From Geodermatophilus nigrescens (GTDB lineage Bacteria; Actinomycetota; Actinomycetes; Mycobacteriales; Geodermatophilaceae), in the NCBI RefSeq assembly GCF_900129495.1, contig NZ_FQVX01000005.1, positions 124,001-188,000 of the forward strand: a stretch of DNA of 64,000 nucleotides, read 5' to 3'. The notes under the pieces are model-generated. The model saw nothing but the letters and a program-made list of their open reading frames with translations. It made no database searches and had not been told where the DNA came from. Each line of letters starts with the position of its first letter. Positions within the stretch are counted from its first letter, which is position 1. A program made the position numbers and the translations under genes. Shown in pieces: positions 55,602-64,000 of this stretch.

Positions 55602-56983
55602 GCCGGCACCCCGATCCCGCCGGCCCGCAGGCCCGCGCCGCGCTGGGCGGCGAGGTCGGCCCAGACCGCCTCGACGCCGCGGCCGGCCCCGGCGACGGCC
55701 ACCTGCCAGCCCGCGCCGCGCAGCAGCGACGCCGACTCCTCCACCTGGGCGGCCAGGTGCGCCCGCGACGTCGCCGACAGCGAGCGGCGGCTGCGCCCGC
55801 CCGGGTCGGCCCAGCTCGCGACGTCGAGCAGGACCGCGACGTCGGTGTGCGGGCCGGAGCGGGCGGTGACCAGCTCGGCGAGGTCGTCGGGCCCGACCGC
55901 GCCCAGCAGCGCCACGACCGGGCCGTCGCCGGCCACCCGGTGCAGCAGATCGGCGGCGGGCGCGAGAGAGGAGCCGCGCGCCGGGCCGAGCACGGCCAGC
56001 CGGTCGAGCAGCTCGGTGGGTCCGAGGCCCGCCGCTCCCTCACCGGGCGTGAGCTCGCCCTCGGGGGTGACCACCCGCAGCACGGCGCCGCGGCGGGCCA
56101 GCGAGCTGCCGATGCTGGCCGCGGCCTCGACCAGCCACTCGAGGCTGTCCGGCGGCGGGGACGGGTCGCCGGGCGGGCCGGGGACGGACGTGGCGGCGGG
56201 CCCGGGGCCGGCGGCCCGGGTGAGCAGGTGGGCGCGCACCCGGGTGTCGAGCAGCAGCGCCGCCTGCGCCCGCCAGGGCCGCTCCTCCATCCGCACCATG
56301 AGCTCGCCGGTGCGCGCGGTGGCCCGCCAGTGCACCTTGCGGAGGTCGTCGCCGTGCCGGTAGGCGCGGGTGCTGACGTCGTCCTCGCCGTGCACCGCGA
56401 TCGAGCGGCGGGCGCCGTCCCCGCCGCCGCCGTGGCCGCCGGCCGGCCCGCCGGGCCCGAGCGGGCGCACCCGCGGGACGACGAGCAGCGGGGCGCCGTC
56501 GGTGCCGCTGGTGGTGCGCTGCACCAGGCCGAACGGGTCGACCAGCCGCAGCCGCAGCGGGCCGAGCCGGAACCGGCCGCGCCGCCCGCCGTGCACCCGG
56601 TAGGGCAGGGCCGCGGTGCGCCCGGCGGGCAGCCGCTCGACGACGAAGCCGGGGGAGCGGCCGGCGTCCTCGGGCAGCTCCTCGGACAGCAGCCACAGCC
56701 GGCCGGTGCGCCGGTCGGTGTTGGTGACCTCCAGCAGCACGTCGGCGTCCTCCCCGCGCGGCACGCGGGCCGGGGTGACCGTTCGCCGCACCGCCACGCG
56801 GAAGCGCTGCCGGGCCACCAGCACCGCCGACAGCAGCGGCAGGGCCAGCAGGAACACCGCGATCTGCACCAGCGGCCGCTCGCCGAGCAGCGCGCCGAGG
56901 CCGAGCAGCGTCAGGCCGGCGGCGACCAGGCAGCGGCCGCGCAGGGTGAGCGAGGTCAGCGCGCTCCGGAGCTGGCCCGCCAC
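55598..56983 (-). CDS. DUF58 protein
   Basis: This 461-residue protein has two N-terminal hydrophobic helices (LVAAGLTLLGLGALLG; IAVFLLALPLLSAVLVA), a beta-rich part, and the DUF58 hallmark VSTRAYRHGDDLRKVHWRAT followed by a VWA-like C-terminal domain. DUF58 proteins accompany MoxR ATPases and are thought to be part of a chaperone or assembly system in the envelope. It starts 3 bases after the moxR stop and overlaps the transglutaminase gene. Confidence 0.88.
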   Translation of the reverse strand: MAGQLRSALTSLTLRGRCLVAAGLTLLGLGALLGERPLVQIAVFLLALPLLSAVLVARQRFRVAVRRTVTPARVPRGEDADVLLEVTNTDRRTGRLWLLSEELPEDAGRSPGFVVERLPAGRTAALPYRVHGGRRGRFRLGPLRLRLVDPFGLVQRTTSGTDGAPLLVVPRVRPLGPGGPAGGHGGGGDGARRSIAVHGEDDVSTRAYRHGDDLRKVHWRATARTGELMVRMEERPWRAQAALLLDTRVRAHLLTRAAGPGPAATSVPGPPGDPSPPPDSLEWLVEAAASIGSSLARRGAVLRVVTPEGELTPGEGAAGLGPTELLDRLAVLGPARGSSLAPAADLLHRVAGDGPVVALLGAVGPDDLAELVTARSGPHTDVAVLLDVASWADPGGRSRRSLSATSRAHLAAQVEESASLLRGAGWQVAVAGAGRGVEAVWADLAAQRGAGLRAGGIGVPA

Positions 56984-56986
56984 CGC

Positions 56987-57970
56987 TCAGCGCCCGCGCA
57001 GCACGGGCACCGAGCCGAGCAGCCCGGTGACGACCTGCTCCGCGGTGCGCCGCGCGGCCGCGGCGTCGGCGGTGAGCAGCAGCCGGTGGGACAGCACGGG
57101 CAGCGCCATCGCCTGGACGTCGTCGGGGAGCACGTGGTCGCGGCCGGCGAGCGCCGCGGCGGCGCGGGCGGTGCGCAGCAGCTGCAGGCCGGCCCGCGGG
57201 GAGGCGCCCAACCGCAGGTCGGGGGAGCGGCGGGTGGCCTCGACCAGGGCGACGACGTAGCGGCGGACGGCGTCGGAGACGTGCAGGGTGCCGACGGCGG
57301 CCACCAGGGCGCGGACGGTCGCGGCGTCGGCGACCGGCGTCAGCTCGGCGAGCGGGTCGCCGGTGCCGCGGTCGTCGAGCATGGCGACCTCGGCCTCCCG
57401 GTCGGGGTAGCCCATGGACACCCGCGCGGTGAACCGGTCGCGCTGGGCCTCGGGGAGGGGATAGGTGCCCTCCATCTCCACCGGGTTCTGCGTGGCCATC
57501 ACCAGGAACGGCCGGGCCAGCTCGTAGCTGACGCCGTCGACGGTGACCTGCCGCTCCTCCATGCACTCCAGCAGCGCCGACTGCGTCTTCGGCGAGGCCC
57601 TGTTGATCTCGTCGGCGACCACGACGTTGGCGAACACCGCGCCCGGGCGGAACTCGAAGGCGCGCGTCTCCTGGTCGTAGATCGCCACGCCGGTGACGTC
57701 GCTCGGCAGCAGGTCGGGGGTGAACTGGATGCGGCGCACGCTCGCGTCGATCGAGGCCGCGAGCGCCTTGGCCAGCGTCGTCTTGCCGACCCCGGGCACG
57801 TCCTCGACGAGCAGGTGGCCCTCGGCGAGCAGCACGACCAGCGCCAGGCGGACGACGTCGGGCTTGCCCTGGACGACCCGGGAGACGTTGGCGGCGATCC
57901 GCGCGCCCTCCGCGGCGACGTCGACCGGCAGCCCCGCCGTCCCGTCCGCCGCACGCATGGTGTCGGTCAC
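56987..57970 (-). CDS. MoxR family AAA+ ATPase
   Basis: This 327-residue ATPase has a Walker A EDVPGVGKTTLAKAL, a Walker B VVVADEINRASPKTQSALLE, sensor motif FLVMATQNPVEMEGTYPLPE, and sensor 2 RLGASPRAGLQLLR. MoxR ATPases work as chaperones for partner proteins, here presumably the DUF58 and transglutaminase proteins downstream. The GTG at 57970 is taken; an ATG four codons later (57958) is equally possible. It is divergent from mraZ. Confidence 0.9.
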   Translation of the reverse strand: MTDTMRAADGTAGLPVDVAAEGARIAANVSRVVQGKPDVVRLALVVLLAEGHLLVEDVPGVGKTTLAKALAASIDASVRRIQFTPDLLPSDVTGVAIYDQETRAFEFRPGAVFANVVVADEINRASPKTQSALLECMEERQVTVDGVSYELARPFLVMATQNPVEMEGTYPLPEAQRDRFTARVSMGYPDREAEVAMLDDRGTGDPLAELTPVADAATVRALVAAVGTLHVSDAVRRYVVALVEATRRSPDLRLGASPRAGLQLLRTARAAAALAGRDHVLPDDVQAMALPVLSHRLLLTADAAAARRTAEQVVTGLLGSVPVLRGR

Positions 57971-58085
57971 CCGGCCCACGGTACGTGCCCGCGGCGCGTC
58001 CGGAGCCCGTCGCGGACCGCCCCGTCCGGCTCCCCACCCGGGCGCGTCCTCGGCTCCCTCCGCAGGCCCGCGGGCCGCTCCCGGC

Positions 58086-58122
58086 CCCCACCGCTCCCCA
58101 CCGGGCGCCCCACCGCGCCCCA
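58086..58122 (-). promoter_or_regulatory. TGGGG repeats facing the moxR operon
   Basis: Read on the minus strand, TGGGG occurs at 58122, 58112, 58100 and 58090, with spacings of 10, 12 and 10 bases. They lie 116-152 bases upstream of the moxR start. The spacing within pairs is that of MraZ binding repeats. Confidence 0.35.
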
Positions 58123-58192
58123 CCGGCCGCCCCGCGCGCCCCGACCGGCCGCTGACCTGCACGGGGAGGCGTGGGGAGAAGCGGTCACGACA

Positions 58193-58247
58193 TGGTGTCG
58201 AGTGGTGTCCGGTGGGGCGTAGTGGGTTAGTGTGTGGCGCGGTGGGG
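58193..58247 (+). promoter_or_regulatory. Phased TGGGN-type repeats, probable MraZ operator and mraZ promoter
   Basis: Pentamers TGGTG, TGGTG, TGGGG, TGGGT, TGTGG and TGGGG start at 58193, 58203, 58213, 58223, 58233 and 58243, exactly 10 bases apart. MraZ binds TGGGN repeats separated by 5 bases in its own promoter region. A TAGTGT -10-like box (58228-58233) lies within the array, so bound MraZ would block its own transcription. Confidence 0.65.
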
Positions 58248-58309
58248 AGCCAGGGCCCGTCCCGGGTCCGCGGTGGACACGAGGAGGGCCACATGGGGGA
58301 GGTGATCCG

Positions 58310-58744
58310 GTGTTCGTCGGCAACTACTCGTTGCGGCTCGACGAGAAGGGCCGGCTCGCACTCCCCGTCCGGTTCCGCGAGCAGGTGGCCGACGGCATGG
58401 TGATCAAGAAGGGCCAGGAGCGCTGCGTCTACGGCCTCACCATGGCCCGGGTCGCCGAGCAGAGCCGCGCCGCCGCCAGCATGGCCCCCGCCGACACCGC
58501 CGAGGCCCGCATGCGCGCCCGCCTGAGCTTCGGCTCGATGGTCGAGGTCGAGCCCGACAAGGCCGGCCGCATCACCATCCCCGCGAGCCTCCGCCAGTAC
58601 GCCGGCCTCGACCGCGACGTCGTGGTGGTCGGCGTCGACACCCGCTTCGAGATCTGGGACCAGGCCGCGTGGGACGCCTACGAGGCAGAGCAGGAGGCGG
58701 TCTTCGCCGCCATGGAGAGCGAGGGGATGCCCACGCTCTCCTGA
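58310..58744 (+). CDS. mraZ: MraZ transcriptional regulator of the division cluster
   Basis: This 144-residue protein has two AbrB-like domains: the first starts FVGNYSLRLDEKGRLALPVR and the second has VEVEPDKAGRITIPASLRQY, each with the DxxGR motif. MraZ forms rings that bind TGGGN repeats and represses the mra/dcw cluster in E. coli. The GTG at 58310 follows GGGGGAGG by 7 bases; an ATG at 58293 belongs to another frame. It is the first gene of the cluster that continues to murE. Confidence 0.95.
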   Translation: MFVGNYSLRLDEKGRLALPVRFREQVADGMVIKKGQERCVYGLTMARVAEQSRAAASMAPADTAEARMRARLSFGSMVEVEPDKAGRITIPASLRQYAGLDRDVVVVGVDTRFEIWDQAAWDAYEAEQEAVFAAMESEGMPTLS

Positions 58745-59193
58745 CCCCGTGCCGCCGGTCGCCCGGCAGCCGCGCACCGTCGCGAGCCGTCTTCCCCGCG
58801 GCTCGACCGGATGCGGCCCGAACCGCCTTCCCCGCGGCTCGGTCCGCCGCAGCGGCACCGCGACCGGCACCCGGCCCCACCCCCCGCGGGGTCCTCCTGA
58901 CGCACTTCCCCGGCGCCAGGCGGCCCTCGCGGGGGGTGGGGACCCCACTCCGCCCCACCGGCCCCACGCCGCCCCACCGCGGTCGCCGTCCCCGCGCGAC
59001 CTCCTCCGCTCAGGACCTCCTCCGCTCAGGCACCCCCTCCCCGCGACCCGCGCCCGTCCCCGGCGCCCCACCGGTCGCGCGGCACGCCCGCCGAGCTCCC
59101 CCAGCCGACCCGCTGTCCGCGCCACCATGTGCAGCACGTGCGTCCCGGTGACGCCCGTCCCCGCGCGGGGAGCCCGACCCGAGGAGACCGACG
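58745..59193. other. 449-base intergenic region between mraZ and rsmH
   Basis: No coding frame with convincing protein sequence is visible. The stretch holds a 7-base-arm hairpin (58783-58789/58799-58805), a repeated CTTCCCCGCGGCTCG (58791 and about 58828), CCCCA pentamers at 58943, 58953, 58962 and 58972 (TGGGG on the other strand) and a perfect 16-base tandem duplication at 58998-59029. It presumably contains regulatory sites for rsmH. Confidence 0.6.
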
Positions 59194-60219
59194 ATGAGCA
59201 CGCCCGAGCCCCCGCGGCCCGCGCCGCAGGACTCGGCGGCATCCACACCGCGGGACACGGCGGCGCCTCCCGTGCACGTGCCCGTCCTCCTCGACCGCGT
59301 CACCGACCTGCTCGGCCCGGCCTGCGCTGCGGAGGGCGCCGTGCTGGTGGACGCCACCCTGGGCCTCGCCGGCCACGCGCTGGCCCTCCTCGACGCCCAC
59401 CCCGGCCTGCGGCTGGTCGGCCTCGACCGCGACCCGCACGCCCGCGCCGAGGCCGCCGCCCGGATCGCGGCCGCCGGCCACGCCGACCGCGCCACGCTCG
59501 TGCCGGCGGTCTTCGACGAGCTGCCCGACGTCCTCGACCGCCTCGGCCTCGACGAGGTGCACGCGGTGCTGTTCGACCTCGGCGTCAGCTCCCTGCAGCT
59601 CGACCGCGCCGACCGCGGCTTCAGCTACGCCGCCGACGGCCCGCTGGACATGCGCATGGACCCCGGCGCGCCGCGCACCGCCGCCGACGTCGTCAACACC
59701 TACTCCGCCGCCGAGCTCGCCCGCGTCCTGCGCGTCTACGGCGAGGAGCGGTTCGCCTCGCGGATCGCCGGCGCGATCGTCCGCGAGCGCGCCCGGGAGC
59801 CGTTCACCGGCACCGAGCGGCTCGCCCACCTGGTGCGCGACTCGATCCCCGCCGCCACCCGCCGCACGGGCGGCAACCCGGCCAAGCGGACGTTCCAGGC
59901 GCTGCGGATCGAGGTCAACGACGAGCTCGGCGTCCTCCGGCGGGCGCTGCCGGCGGCACTGGACGCGCTGGCGGTGGGCGGCCGGGTCGCCGTCATCACC
60001 TTCCACTCCCTCGAGGACCGGATCGTCAAGCAGGCCCTCGCCGAGCTCGCCACCGACCGGACCCCGCCGGAGCTGCCCGTCCGGCTGCCCGAGTACGGGC
60101 CGGTGCTGCGGCTGCTCACCCGCGGCGGCGAGGCCGCCTCGGAGGCCGAGGTGGCCGCCAACCCCCGGGCCGCCTCGGCCCGCGTCCGCGCCGCCGAGCG
60201 CATCCGGCGGGCCGCGTGA
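59194..60219 (+). CDS. rsmH: 16S rRNA (cytosine1402-N4)-methyltransferase
   Basis: This 341-residue MraW/RsmH enzyme methylates C1402 in the 16S rRNA decoding site. [32 protein letters not shown] (SAM motif I), [28 protein letters not shown] and [16 protein letters not shown] are family blocks. The first 25 residues are an extra disordered Pro/Ala stretch. GAGGAGA precedes the ATG. The next gene overlaps its stop by 4 bases. Confidence 0.95.
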   Translation: MSTPEPPRPAPQDSAASTPRDTAAPPVHVPVLLDRVTDLLGPACAAEGAVLVDATLGLAGHALALLDAHPGLRLVGLDRDPHARAEAAARIAAAGHADRATLVPAVFDELPDVLDRLGLDEVHAVLFDLGVSSLQLDRADRGFSYAADGPLDMRMDPGAPRTAADVVNTYSAAELARVLRVYGEERFASRIAGAIVRERAREPFTGTERLAHLVRDSIPAATRRTGGNPAKRTFQALRIEVNDELGVLRRALPAALDALAVGGRVAVITFHSLEDRIVKQALAELATDRTPPELPVRLPEYGPVLRLLTRGGEAASEAEVAANPRAASARVRAAERIRRAA

Positions 60220-60917
60220 GCGCCGCTGCCCGCGCGCCCCGCGAGGGCGCCGCCCGCGCCGTCCCGCCGTCCCCGGGGGGCGCGACGGCGTCACGGTCGG
60301 CGACGACGAAGGCCACGACGGCGACGGCGAAGGCGGCGACGGCGACGGCGACACCGAAGGCGACCGGGACGCCGGCCAGGACGCCCACGGCGACCACCGG
60401 CTCCGGGCACGCCGCCCGGCCGCTGCGCGCCCTGCCCTCCCGGCCCGTCCGCACGCTGCCCTCCCGGCCGGTGCGCGCCGGGGCGACCCGCGCCACCGGG
60501 CCCGCGCCGCGCGTGCCGTCGGTGCCGGACCTGCGACTGCTCACCGGCGGGGCGGGCCTCGCGCGGGCCACCGGTGCCCGCCGCGCACCGTTCGTGCTGC
60601 TGGTCGTGGTGCTGCTGGTGGCCACCACCATCGCGCTGCTCGTGCTCAACACCGCCATCGCCGTGAACTCGCTGCGGGCGGGGGAACTGCGCAGCGAGAA
60701 CGCCGAGAAGGCGGAGGAGGTGCAGGAGCTCGAGCGGCAGGTCGTCCAGGGCGGCGCGCCCGCGCAGCTCGCCGCCGCGGCCGTGGCCGCCGGGCTGGTC
60801 CCCGCCGGCACCGCCGCCTACCTGGTCGTCGGCCCCGACGGCACCGCCACCCTGCGCGGCACCCCCGAGCCGGCGCCCGCGCCGGAGACCGCACCGCCCG
60901 CCGCGAACGGAGGCTGA
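60216..60917 (+). CDS. FtsL-like septum protein (Rv2164c position)
   Basis: This 233-residue bitopic protein has a long low-complexity cytoplasmic N terminus of about 120 residues rich in Ala, Thr, Pro and Arg, one membrane helix ([20 protein letters not shown]) and an extracellular coiled coil ([20 protein letters not shown]) followed by a Pro/Ala-rich end. Between rsmH and ftsI this layout is that of actinobacterial FtsL, which joins the divisome with FtsQ and DivIC. The N-terminal extension is longer than in E. coli FtsL. Confidence 0.82.
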   Translation: MSAAARAPREGAARAVPPSPGGATASRSATTKATTATAKAATATATPKATGTPARTPTATTGSGHAARPLRALPSRPVRTLPSRPVRAGATRATGPAPRVPSVPDLRLLTGGAGLARATGARRAPFVLLVVVLLVATTIALLVLNTAIAVNSLRAGELRSENAEKAEEVQELERQVVQGGAPAQLAAAAVAAGLVPAGTAAYLVVGPDGTATLRGTPEPAPAPETAPPAANGG

Positions 60918-60919
60918 CC

Positions 60920-62965
60920 GTGGGCCCGAGCGACCCCCCGCGCGACCGCCGTCGCGACCTCCCGCGCGAACGGCCTCGCGACCTCGGCCGCGACGGGGCG
61001 CCGTCCCCCCGCGGCGCCCGCGTCCCGCGCGCCGGCGTCCCCCGGGACGGCTCCCGCGGCCGCCCGGCCTCCGTCCCGCGCCCCGTGCCCTCCCGCGACG
61101 GCGCCCCGCGCGCCGGCGGCCCGCGCGGCGGCGGGGCGACCCGCTCCGGCGCGTTCGAGCCGCGGCGCCCCGCCGGCCGCCGGCACAGCGGCCGCGCGCT
61201 GACCGTCGGACCCGCCCGCCTGTGGTGGGGCCTGGTGCTCGTCGTCGTCCCGCTGCTGGTGGTCACCACCCGGCTGGTGTGGCTGCAGGGCGTCGACGGG
61301 TCCGACCTCGCCTACCGCGCCGAGCAGAGCCGGCTGGCCGAGTACCCGCTCTCGGCGCTGCGCGGGGCGATCCTGGACCGCGACGGCAACCCGTTCGCCT
61401 ACACCGTCGACGCGTCCCGCGTGACCGCCGACCCGCAGGCCGTCGAGGACCCGGAGCGCACCGCGCTGGCCCTCACCGCGCTGCTCGACGTGCCCGTCGA
61501 CGAGCTCACCGAGCAGCTCGGCGGCGACGGCCGCTACGTGGTGCTGGCCCGCCAGGTGCCGCCGGAGACCGTCGACGCCATCCAGGACCTGGGCCTGGCC
61601 GGCGTGCTGTTCGAGGACGACCCGGTGCGGCTGTACCCGACCGGGACGGTCGGCGGCCAGGTGGTCGGGTTCACCGGCCGCGACGGCACCGGCCTGGGCG
61701 GGGTCGAGCTGCGCTTCGAGGACACCCTCGCCGGCACCGACGGCGACCGGCGGGTGGAGGTCGGCAGCGGCAACAACCCGATCCCCGCGGGCATCGACGA
61801 GTCGACGCCGGCCGTCGACGGCAGCACCGTCGAGCTGACCCTCGACCAGGACGTGCAGTTCGTCATGGAGCAGCGCCTCGCGCAGGCCTGTGCCGACGGC
61901 GCCACCACCCGCGCCTCGGCCGTCGTCCTCGACGTGCACACCGGCGAGGTCGTGGCCATGGGCTCCTGCCCGGGCTACGACCCCGCGCAGGCCGGCCGCA
62001 CCGACCCGGAGCTGCTCGGCAACCCCGTCGTCTCCGACGTCTTCGAGCCCGGCTCGGTCATGAAGGCGGTGACGCTGGCCGCCGCGCTCGAGGAGGGCGT
62101 GGCCGAGCCGGACACCGTGCTGAACGTGAACGGCCACATCCAGGCCGGCGACGTCGTCGTCACCGACGCCCACGACCACGCGCCGGTGGACTGGACGGTC
62201 ACCGGCATCCTCGCCAAGTCCAGCAACGTCGGCACGATCATGCTGGCCCGCGAGGTGGGCGACGAGCGGCTCGAGGAGTACCTGCGGGCCTTCGGCGTCG
62301 GGGCGGAGACCGGCGTCGAGCTGCCCGGGGAGAGCGCCGGCATCCTGCAGGACTCCGCGGAGTGGACCGAGAGCCGCGCGGCCAACGTGCCGATCGGCCA
62401 GGGCGTCTCGGTGACCACGCTGCAGATGGCCTCGGTGTACCAGGCCATCGCCAACGACGGCGTGCGCATCCCGCCGCGGGTGGTCTCCTCGGTGACCGCG
62501 CCCGACGGCACGGTGACCACCCCGGACGCGCCCGAGCCCGTCCGCGTGGTCAGCGAGCGGACCGCCGACGACCTCGCCTACATGCTCGAGGCCGTCGTCG
62601 GCCCCGGCGGCACCGCGCCGCTCGCGCAGGTCGAGGGCTACCGCGTCGCCGGCAAGACCGGCACCGCGCAGCGGGCCAACCCGGAGTGCAACTGCTACGA
62701 CGGCGGCGGCTACGTGACGACGTTCGTCGGGTTCGCCCCGGCCGACGACCCGCAGTACGTCGTGGCCGTCGACCTCGAGCGGCCCAGCAGCTCCGCCGAG
62801 GGCGGGCAGGTGGCCGCGCCGGTGTTCGCCGACGTCATGCGCCACGTGCTCACCGACGCCGGCGTCGTGCCGTCGGGCACCGCCCGCCCCGAGTTCGCGA
62901 TCACCCGCGAGGACCTCACCGGGGCGGCGGCGGGCGGACCGCCCGGCGGGCCCGCCGGCGACTGA
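60920..62965 (+). CDS. ftsI: Septal peptidoglycan transpeptidase (PBP3/PbpB)
   Basis: This 681-residue class B penicillin-binding protein has an Arg-rich cytoplasmic N terminus of about 95 residues, one membrane helix ([25 protein letters not shown], about 99-117), a dimerisation domain starting at [16 protein letters not shown], and the transpeptidase domain with active-site SVMK in [15 protein letters not shown] in [11 protein letters not shown] and KTGT in [10 protein letters not shown]. It crosslinks septal peptidoglycan. It starts 2 bases after the ftsL-like stop. Confidence 0.95.
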   Translation: MGPSDPPRDRRRDLPRERPRDLGRDGAPSPRGARVPRAGVPRDGSRGRPASVPRPVPSRDGAPRAGGPRGGGATRSGAFEPRRPAGRRHSGRALTVGPARLWWGLVLVVVPLLVVTTRLVWLQGVDGSDLAYRAEQSRLAEYPLSALRGAILDRDGNPFAYTVDASRVTADPQAVEDPERTALALTALLDVPVDELTEQLGGDGRYVVLARQVPPETVDAIQDLGLAGVLFEDDPVRLYPTGTVGGQVVGFTGRDGTGLGGVELRFEDTLAGTDGDRRVEVGSGNNPIPAGIDESTPAVDGSTVELTLDQDVQFVMEQRLAQACADGATTRASAVVLDVHTGEVVAMGSCPGYDPAQAGRTDPELLGNPVVSDVFEPGSVMKAVTLAAALEEGVAEPDTVLNVNGHIQAGDVVVTDAHDHAPVDWTVTGILAKSSNVGTIMLAREVGDERLEEYLRAFGVGAETGVELPGESAGILQDSAEWTESRAANVPIGQGVSVTTLQMASVYQAIANDGVRIPPRVVSSVTAPDGTVTTPDAPEPVRVVSERTADDLAYMLEAVVGPGGTAPLAQVEGYRVAGKTGTAQRANPECNCYDGGGYVTTFVGFAPADDPQYVVAVDLERPSSSAEGGQVAAPVFADVMRHVLTDAGVVPSGTARPEFAITREDLTGAAAGGPPGGPAGD

Positions 62966-63039
62966 CGCCGGACCCGCGCGGGTGCGGGCGGTGCCCGGCG
63001 CGCGGGGCGCGGGTGCGCGGGGCCGGACCGGTCCGCCGG

Positions 63040-63045
63040 TAGATT
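63040..63045 (+). promoter_or_regulatory. -10 box of a probable leaderless promoter (murE)
   Basis: TAGATT ends 8 bases before the murE GTG at 63054, within the 88-base gap after ftsI. Confidence 0.4.
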
Positions 63046-63053
63046 GGCCCGAC

Positions 63054-64000
63054 GTGACCCCGACCGGAACCGGGTCGGTGCCCCGGCCCCGGGGGACCCG
63101 CCCGCAGCCCCTCGCCGCGCTCGCCGACCTCGTCGGCGACCCCGTCCAGGGCGACCCCGCCACCGAGGTCGGCGGCGTCACCCTCGCCTCCACCGAGGTG
63201 CGGCCCGGCGACCTCTACGCCGCCCTCCCCGGCGCCCGCACGCACGGCGCCCGCTTCGCCGCCGACGCCGCCGCCCGCGGCGCCGTCGCCGTCCTCACCG
63301 ACCCGGCCGGCCGCGAGCAGGCCGCCGCCACCGGGCTGCCGGTGTGCGTCGTCGACGACCCCCGCGGCCGCCTCGGCGACGTCGCCGCCCGCGTCTACGG
63401 CGAGCCCGCCCGCCGGCTGCCGGTCGTCGGCATCACCGGCACCAACGGCAAGACGACGACGAGCTACCTGGTCGAGGCCGGCCTCGCCGCCGCCGGCCGC
63501 GGCACCGGGCTGATCGGCACCGTGCAGTCGCGCACCCGCGCCGGCGGCACCGAGACGGCGTTCCCCAGCGTGCGCACCACCCCCGAGGCGCCGGTGCTGC
63601 ACGCGCTGCTGGCCACGATGGCCGAGTCCGGCGTGGACGCCGTCGTCATGGAGGTCTCCAGCCACGCGCTGGTGCAGGGCCGCGTCGGCGGGGTGCCCTT
63701 CGCCGCGGCCGGGTTCACCAACCTCAGCCAGGACCACCTCGACTTCCACCGCGACCTCGAGGACTACTTCCAGGCCAAGGCGCTGCTGTTCGACGGGCGC
63801 GCCGCGCGCGAGGTGGTCGTCGTCGACGACGACGCCGGCCGGCGACTGGCCGGGATGCTGGGGGAGCGGGCGGTCACCGTCTCCGCCGACGGCGCCGCCG
63901 CGCACTGGACCGCCACCGACGTCACGCCCGCCCCCGACGGCGGCTCCACCTTCACCGTCAGCGGCCCCGGCGGGTCGTGGCCGGCCAGCGTGCGGCTGCC
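63054..64000 (+). CDS. murE: UDP-MurNAc-tripeptide synthetase, truncated by window end
   Basis: The first 315 residues of MurE are present. The enzyme adds meso-diaminopimelate (in most actinomycetes) to UDP-MurNAc-L-Ala-D-Glu. The ATP-binding loop is [19 protein letters not shown], with [30 protein letters not shown] (catalytic region) and [18 protein letters not shown] following. The amino-acid specificity loop (DNPR in DAP enzymes) lies beyond the window. The start GTG has no ribosome site but follows a TAnnnT box by 8 bases. Confidence 0.95.
   Translation, partial: MTPTGTGSVPRPRGTRPQPLAALADLVGDPVQGDPATEVGGVTLASTEVRPGDLYAALPGARTHGARFAADAAARGAVAVLTDPAGREQAAATGLPVCVVDDPRGRLGDVAARVYGEPARRLPVVGITGTNGKTTTSYLVEAGLAAAGRGTGLIGTVQSRTRAGGTETAFPSVRTTPEAPVLHALLATMAESGVDAVVMEVSSHALVQGRVGGVPFAAAGFTNLSQDHLDFHRDLEDYFQAKALLFDGRAAREVVVVDDDAGRRLAGMLGERAVTVSADGAAAHWTATDVTPAPDGGSTFTVSGPGGSWPASVRL

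Noticed and set aside
58293-58403. ATG 58293 as an alternative mraZ start
   Set aside because: It belongs to another frame that ends at 58403; the MraZ frame starts at GTG 58310 with GGGGGAGG in front.
58572-58977. Minus-strand open frames over the mraZ end and the following gap
   Set aside because: Arg/Gly/Pro-rich without similarity to known proteins; the gap shows repeats instead of codon structure.

Overview
The window is chromosomal DNA of a very GC-rich actinomycete (about three quarters G+C by eye, GTG starts common, 4-base ATGA/GTGA gene overlaps everywhere). Gene content and order (lysophospholipid acyltransferase, RNase AS, class II DAHP synthase, PASTA kinase, Rv2175c-type DNA-binding protein, polyprenyl synthase, MetF, GNAT, DUF3040, mraZ-rsmH-ftsL-ftsI-murE) resemble the Rv2182c-Rv2158c part of Mycobacterium tuberculosis as I remember it. 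The carotenoid genes, MCP and composition would fit Geodermatophilaceae; that family assignment is inference. I saw no phage, transposon, CRISPR, rRNA or tRNA.

Layout. 1-5.2 kb: acyltransferase, then a catabolic-looking cassette (Baeyer-Villiger monooxygenase, alpha/beta hydrolase, TetR on -, divergent SDR on +) with facing promoters and two palindromic operators. 5.2-13.3 kb: antiporter, RNase AS, chemoreceptor, thioesterase, phosphofructokinase, DAHP synthase, threonine aldolase. 13.3-20.1 kb: GYD protein, endonuclease IV, PASTA kinase, glyA behind a ZTP riboswitch, the TIGR02587/TIGR02588 pair and the Rv2175c-like protein. 20.1-25.4 kb: crtE-crtI-crtB, metF, an unknown gene. 25.5-33.0 kb: a LolA-like/ABC operon, an ArsR-SRPBCC fusion, and a five-gene ECF sigma/anti-sigma/ABC operon. 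33.0-41.3 kb: lipase, CDP-alcohol transferase variant, adenosine kinase, flavin reductase, and a second carotenoid operon (YbaK, GNAT, desaturase-like, CruF-like, GT2). 41.4-46.2 kb: a LexA-boxed operon DUF6504-HEPN-dnaE2. 46.3-53 kb: methyltransferase, phosphodiesterase, a three-gene operon (Gly/Asp repeat protein, JmjC oxygenase, sucrase/ferredoxin-like), dinB with its own LexA box, DUF3040. 53-64 kb: transglutaminase-DUF58-MoxR operon divergent from the mra/dcw division and cell-wall cluster, cut off inside murE.

The most unusual items are: (i) the repeat protein/JmjC oxygenase operon, whose oxygenase appears to start at a CTG overlapping the upstream stop, so that ATG/GTG-only gene calling would lose about 97 N-terminal residues including a conserved family motif; (ii) an SOS operon that couples error-prone DnaE2 to a HEPN protein with an R-x4-H motif instead of ImuA/ImuB; (iii) 10-bp-phased TGGGN repeats upstream of mraZ, with similar repeats facing the divergent moxR operon; (iv) very long perfect inverted repeats between convergent genes; and (v) a recurrent TAnnnT hexamer ending about 7 nt before starts, which suggests leaderless transcripts.
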